Positions 6,090-7,916 of a DNA stretch of 7,916 bases are shown piece by piece; positions within the stretch are counted from its first letter, which is position 1, and every line of letters begins with the position of its first letter. This stretch comes from Kingella oralis (GTDB lineage Bacteria > Pseudomonadota > Gammaproteobacteria > Burkholderiales > Neisseriaceae): contig CAJPSG010000035.1 of the NCBI GenBank assembly GCA_905373195.1, positions 1 to 7,916 on the forward strand, in the 5' to 3' direction. Under the pieces are notes generated by a model. It saw only the letters and a program-made list of their open reading frames with translations. It was not told the DNA's origin and searched no databases. The position numbers and the translations under genes are program-made.

Positions 6090-7376
6090 TTATTTGGCGG
6101 CAGAGGCTGCCTGAATTTCGGATGCGGCGGCTTTTTCTGCCGATGCGGCGGCAGGCGTTGGGGTGGCAGAATTTGCGCCCGATGCGGCTGCTTGCGGCGC
6201 AGATGCGTTTTCAGGCTGCCATTCTTTGGTTTGCACCTTGTTTGCGCCGGTTCGCGCAATCATTTGCCCTGCAATCATGGTGCCGTCCACAATCACTTTG
6301 TCGCCTGCTTTCAAGCCTTCGCTAATCACCCAGTTGGTGCCTTTTTGCCCTGTGATTTTTACCACGCGCGGCTCCATACCGCCTTGCGCGTTTACCACCA
6401 TCACAGTATCCGTTTGACCGCGCGTAACGGCTTGTTGCGGCACAACAAAGGCATTGGTTACGCCCGCCAGCGGCAATTTCACGCGAACGTATAAACCGTT
6501 CATCAAAACGTGTTCAGGGTTGGGCACGATGGCGCGGATGGTGAATTGCCCTGTGCTTTCGTCCACCGTTGAATCGGCAAACAGCAAACGCGCTTTGTGC
6601 GGATATTCGCTGCCGTCTTCCAGTATCACGCTCGCTTCCACGCTTTCGTTTGCCACGCGGTCGCCCGAGGCAAGCTGTTTGCGCAGTTTCAGCATATCGC
6701 TGGCAGATTGTTTGATATTGACATATAGATTGTCGTTTTCGGTAATCAACGCCATTTGTGTGCTGTTGGCGTTTACCAACGCGCCCTCGGTTACCAGCGA
6801 TTGCCCGATTACGCCTGAAATTGGTGCGGTGATGTGCGCGTGGTTCACGTTCACTTGCGCGGCTTTAATCGCGGCGTTGGCGGATTTCACTTGCGCTTGG
6901 GCGGAGCGTTGCGCGGCAAGGGCGGCATCCCATTCTTGTTTGCTGATGGCATCGGCGGCCACCAAAGGCTGATAGCGCGACACATCGGCGTTGGCTTTGG
7001 CTAACGCGGCTTGTGCGCTGGCAAGGCTGGCGCGCGCGCTTTCTAGGTTGGCAACATAGCTGGCATCATCCAGTTGATACAAAGGCTGACCCGCGCGAAC
7101 GGTGTCGCCCTCTTGGAACAAGCGGCGTTTCACGATGCCCGACACTTGCGGAATAATCGGCGCAGAACGCACGGCTTCCAAGCGGCCGGGCAAATCCGTT
7201 TCCAGCAATACGTTTTCGGGATGAACCGTCAGCACGCTCACGGTGGGGGCGGGCATTTGCTGTTTTGCGCCTGCGCCTTGCTGCTGTGCGCTTGCGCCGT
7301 CTTTGCCGTTGCACGCGGCAAGTGCTAACGATGTAGCCGCGGCTAACACGGCGATACGCCAAGGTTGTGCTGTCAT
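6090..7376 (-). CDS. mtrC: Periplasmic adaptor lipoprotein MtrC
   Basis: A 428-residue membrane fusion protein (AcrA/MtrC/MexA family) that bridges MtrD and MtrE. The signal peptide ends in the lipobox LAAC, so Cys22 should be acylated and anchor the protein in the inner membrane. Domains: half-lipoyl segments at about 72-103 (IIPQVSGIVKRRLFQEGDTV) and 182-203 (ITAPISGVIGQSLVTEGALV), an Ala-rich alpha-helical hairpin between them (104-180), a beta-barrel at about 215-300, and a membrane-proximal domain with FVVPQQAVTRG (310-320) to about 385. The last 43 or so residues are a low-complexity tail rich in Ala, Ser and Pro, possibly disordered. AGGA lies 8 bases upstream of the ATG. It is the first gene of the operon and is transcribed divergently from mtrR. 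Confidence 0.95.
   Translation of the reverse strand: MTAQPWRIAVLAAATSLALAACNGKDGASAQQQGAGAKQQMPAPTVSVLTVHPENVLLETDLPGRLEAVRSAPIIPQVSGIVKRRLFQEGDTVRAGQPLYQLDDASYVANLESARASLASAQAALAKANADVSRYQPLVAADAISKQEWDAALAAQRSAQAQVKSANAAIKAAQVNVNHAHITAPISGVIGQSLVTEGALVNANSTQMALITENDNLYVNIKQSASDMLKLRKQLASGDRVANESVEASVILEDGSEYPHKARLLFADSTVDESTGQFTIRAIVPNPEHVLMNGLYVRVKLPLAGVTNAFVVPQQAVTRGQTDTVMVVNAQGGMEPRVVKITGQKGTNWVISEGLKAGDKVIVDGTMIAGQMIARTGANKVQTKEWQPENASAPQAAASGANSATPTPAAASAEKAAASEIQAASAAK
6104..6115 (+). repeat. Simonsiella-dialect uptake sequence variant, in mtrC 3' end
   Basis: This reads AGGCTGCCTGAA, one base (A to T) different from the king dialect used everywhere else in the window and identical to the dialect described for Simonsiella. 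It encodes IQAAS at residues 421-425, just before the MtrC stop. It may be a point mutation of a king copy or a trace of exchange with a species using the other dialect. Confidence 0.7.
6210..6221 (-). repeat. DNA uptake sequence core, in mtrC
   Basis: The core is intact (6210-6219) with a TG flank in its own orientation. It encodes WQPEN at residues 386-390, where the folded MtrC domains give way to the low-complexity tail. Confidence 0.85.
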
Positions 7377-7413
7377 ACTTGTTTTCCTGTTTGACTATGA
7401 TTGAAGCATTTGC

Positions 7414-7453
7414 AGGCAGCCTGAAAACCCAATGCTTTGGTTTCAGGCTGCCT
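7414..7453. repeat. Uptake-sequence hairpin in the mtrC leader
   Basis: Two full uptake sequences in opposite orientation (7414-7425 plus, 7442-7453 minus) form a 13-base-pair stem (7414-7426 with 7441-7453) and a 14-base loop. The pair lies downstream of the predicted mtrCDE -10, so it should be in the mRNA leader, ending 37 bases before the mtrC start. No U-run follows on the minus strand. The copy at 7442-7453 also touches the possible -35 region of mtrR. Confidence 0.88.
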
Positions 7454-7481
7454 TTCAAGGTTTGGTAAAACGCGGTATTAT
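7453..7481 (+). promoter_or_regulatory. Possible mtrR promoter
   Basis: A -10-like TATTAT at 7476-7481 lies 17 bases after a weak -35-like TTTCAA (7453-7458). The -10 lies back to back with the minus-strand -10 of mtrCDE, and the predicted start point falls inside the operator palindrome, which would allow MtrR to repress itself. The -35 match is poor, so this call is tentative. Confidence 0.35.
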
Positions 7482-7506
7482 ACATACATTGATGTATGTT
7501 GATTAA
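7477..7506 (-). promoter_or_regulatory. Predicted mtrCDE promoter
   Basis: On the minus strand a perfect TATAAT -10 occupies 7482-7477. The -35 region, 17-18 bases upstream at 7500-7506, is only a weak match (TTAATC at 7506-7501). Upstream lies an AT-rich stretch (7503-7524, A- and T-runs) that could act as an UP element and make up for the weak -35. Transcription would start near 7470, giving a leader of about 95 bases that holds the uptake-sequence hairpin. Confidence 0.6.
7482..7499. promoter_or_regulatory. Likely MtrR operator, 18-base palindrome
   Basis: ACATACAT TG ATGTATGT is a perfect palindrome with 8-base arms and a 2-base spacer. It closely resembles the ACATACAT...ATGTATGT arms of the E. 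coli AcrR operator as I recall it, and AcrR and MtrR are related TetR-family efflux repressors. It fills the space between the -35 and -10 of the mtrCDE promoter, so a bound dimer would block RNA polymerase. Binding by this MtrR is inferred from position and symmetry. Confidence 0.75.
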
Positions 7507-7526
7507 ATTTTTTAAAAACAAAACAT

Positions 7527-7533
7527 AGGGGGG
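7527..7533 (+). promoter_or_regulatory. Ribosome binding site of mtrR
   Basis: AGGGGGG stands 7 bases upstream of the ATG at 7541 and supports that start. The run of six G is unusual; such homopolymers can vary in length by slippage, though this one lies at the lower end of lengths known to do so. Confidence 0.55.
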
Positions 7534-7540
7534 TCGCCTC

Positions 7541-7876
7541 ATGCGAAAAACCAAAACCGAAGCCACAAGAACACGCCAACATTTGCTGGATGCCGCCTTG
7601 GAAGTTTTTTGGCGCGATGGTGTAACCCGCGCTTCATTGCAGGCGATTGCCCAGCAAGCAGGCGTTACGCGCGGCGCGTTGTATTGGCATTTTAAAAATA
7701 AGGAAGATTTGTTTGAAACGCTGTTTGAGCAGCAATACGCCGATTTTTTGGCGGCGTTTAACGATGAAACCTTGCGCGATAACCAAGATGTGTGGTCGCA
7801 TTTGCAGCGCAATTTGAACGCCATGTTTGAAACGCTGGCTACTTGCCCTGCCAATCATAAATTGGTGGTGTCCTAG
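7541..7876 (+). pseudogene. mtrR: Truncated TetR-family efflux repressor MtrR
   Basis: MtrR is the DNA-binding repressor of mtrCDE, a homodimer released from its operator by hydrophobic inducers. The first ~108 residues fit MtrR well: MRKTKTEA at the N-terminus, the helix-turn-helix at about 32-51 (SLQAIAQQAGVTRGALYWHF), then KNKEDLF. Gly45, where resistance changes are known in gonococcus, is conserved; residue 39 is Gln rather than Ala. The family length is about 210 residues, but here the frame closes at residue 111 (HKLVVS, then TAG at 7874-7876). None of the three frames after that shows the expected helix-6 sequence (IxxxKCE-like), so the gene is cut by unrelated DNA rather than merely shifted. 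The DNA-binding domain remains; most of the ligand-binding and dimer-forming domain is lost, so function is unlikely. It is divergent from mtrC. Confidence 0.85.
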
Positions 7877-7916
7877 AAAGTATGCTGCCGAAAAAAATCA
7901 AGCGGCATCAAAGCAA
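7866..7916. other. Unrelated sequence breaking mtrR, possible insertion element end
   Basis: From about 7866 the sequence no longer continues mtrR. It begins TGGTGTCCTAGAAAG, which looks like the kind of end found on insertion sequences, although I cannot assign a family. On the minus strand an open frame enters from the window edge and ends at a TAG (7875-7873) with the residues ALMPLDFFRQHTF; this could be a transposase C-terminus near an element end, but 13 residues cannot prove it. The opposite end and any target-site duplication lie outside the window. A deletion junction or an assembly chimera is also possible. Confidence 0.4.

Noticed and set aside
5456..6325. A 289-codon open frame on the plus strand opposite mtrD and mtrC
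   Set aside because: It is antisense to two strongly supported genes, spans their junction, and has a low-quality His/Arg/Gly-rich composition with no family likeness.
7404..7453. H-type pseudoknot in the mtrC leader
   Set aside because: The linker that would cross the 13-base-pair stem has only 3 bases, which is too short; only a competing hairpin remains possible.
7066..7854. A 262-codon open frame on the minus strand across the mtrR-mtrC region
   Set aside because: It runs through the promoter, operator and hairpin and is out of frame with both mtrC and mtrR; the product has no recognisable features.
7850..7916. Simple frameshift in mtrR
   Set aside because: I read all three plus-strand frames to the window end and none resembles the continuing MtrR helix, so a one- or two-base change cannot explain the break.

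Overview
The window looks like a chromosomal segment from a member of the Neisseriaceae, most likely Kingella or a close relative. Two independent signals support this. First, the 12-base DNA uptake sequence AGGCAGCCTGAA, the dialect described for Kingella-type species, or its 10-base core GCAGCCTGAA occurs 17 times on the two strands. Second, the proteins align almost without gaps, from memory, to the Neisseria gonorrhoeae Mtr efflux proteins. Base composition looks slightly above 50% GC by eye; it was not computed.

Layout, left to right. Bases 1-53 hold nothing recognisable. dusC (54-1019, minus) encodes a tRNA-dihydrouridine(16) synthase. A 334-base gap (1020-1353) is crowded with uptake sequences, including an inverted pair, a 20-base tandem duplication and a hairpin that probably terminates the operon upstream of it. 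The minus-strand operon mtrC (7376-6090), mtrD (6079-2888), mtrE (2820-1354) then encodes a complete RND tripartite drug-efflux pump: periplasmic lipoprotein adaptor, inner-membrane proton/drug antiporter and outer-membrane channel. A 164-base divergent region (7377-7540) separates it from mtrR on the plus strand, which encodes the TetR-family repressor.

The genes work together as follows. MtrC links the MtrD pump to the MtrE exit duct, and the assembly exports hydrophobic drugs, detergents and host antimicrobial compounds. MtrR should bind the 18-base palindrome at 7482-7499, which fills the spacer between the -35 and -10 of the mtrCDE promoter, and so keep the pump low.

The most notable observation is that mtrR is broken. 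After about 108-110 of an expected ~210 codons the similarity stops abruptly, and a stop codon (7874-7876) lies in unrelated sequence that runs to the end of the window. No frame restores the family sequence, so this is an insertion, rearrangement or assembly junction rather than a simple frameshift. If real, it would remove most of the ligand-binding and dimerisation domain and should derepress mtrCDE. I see no new biological system here: the window is a known efflux locus with a disrupted repressor and an unusually uptake-sequence-rich layout.
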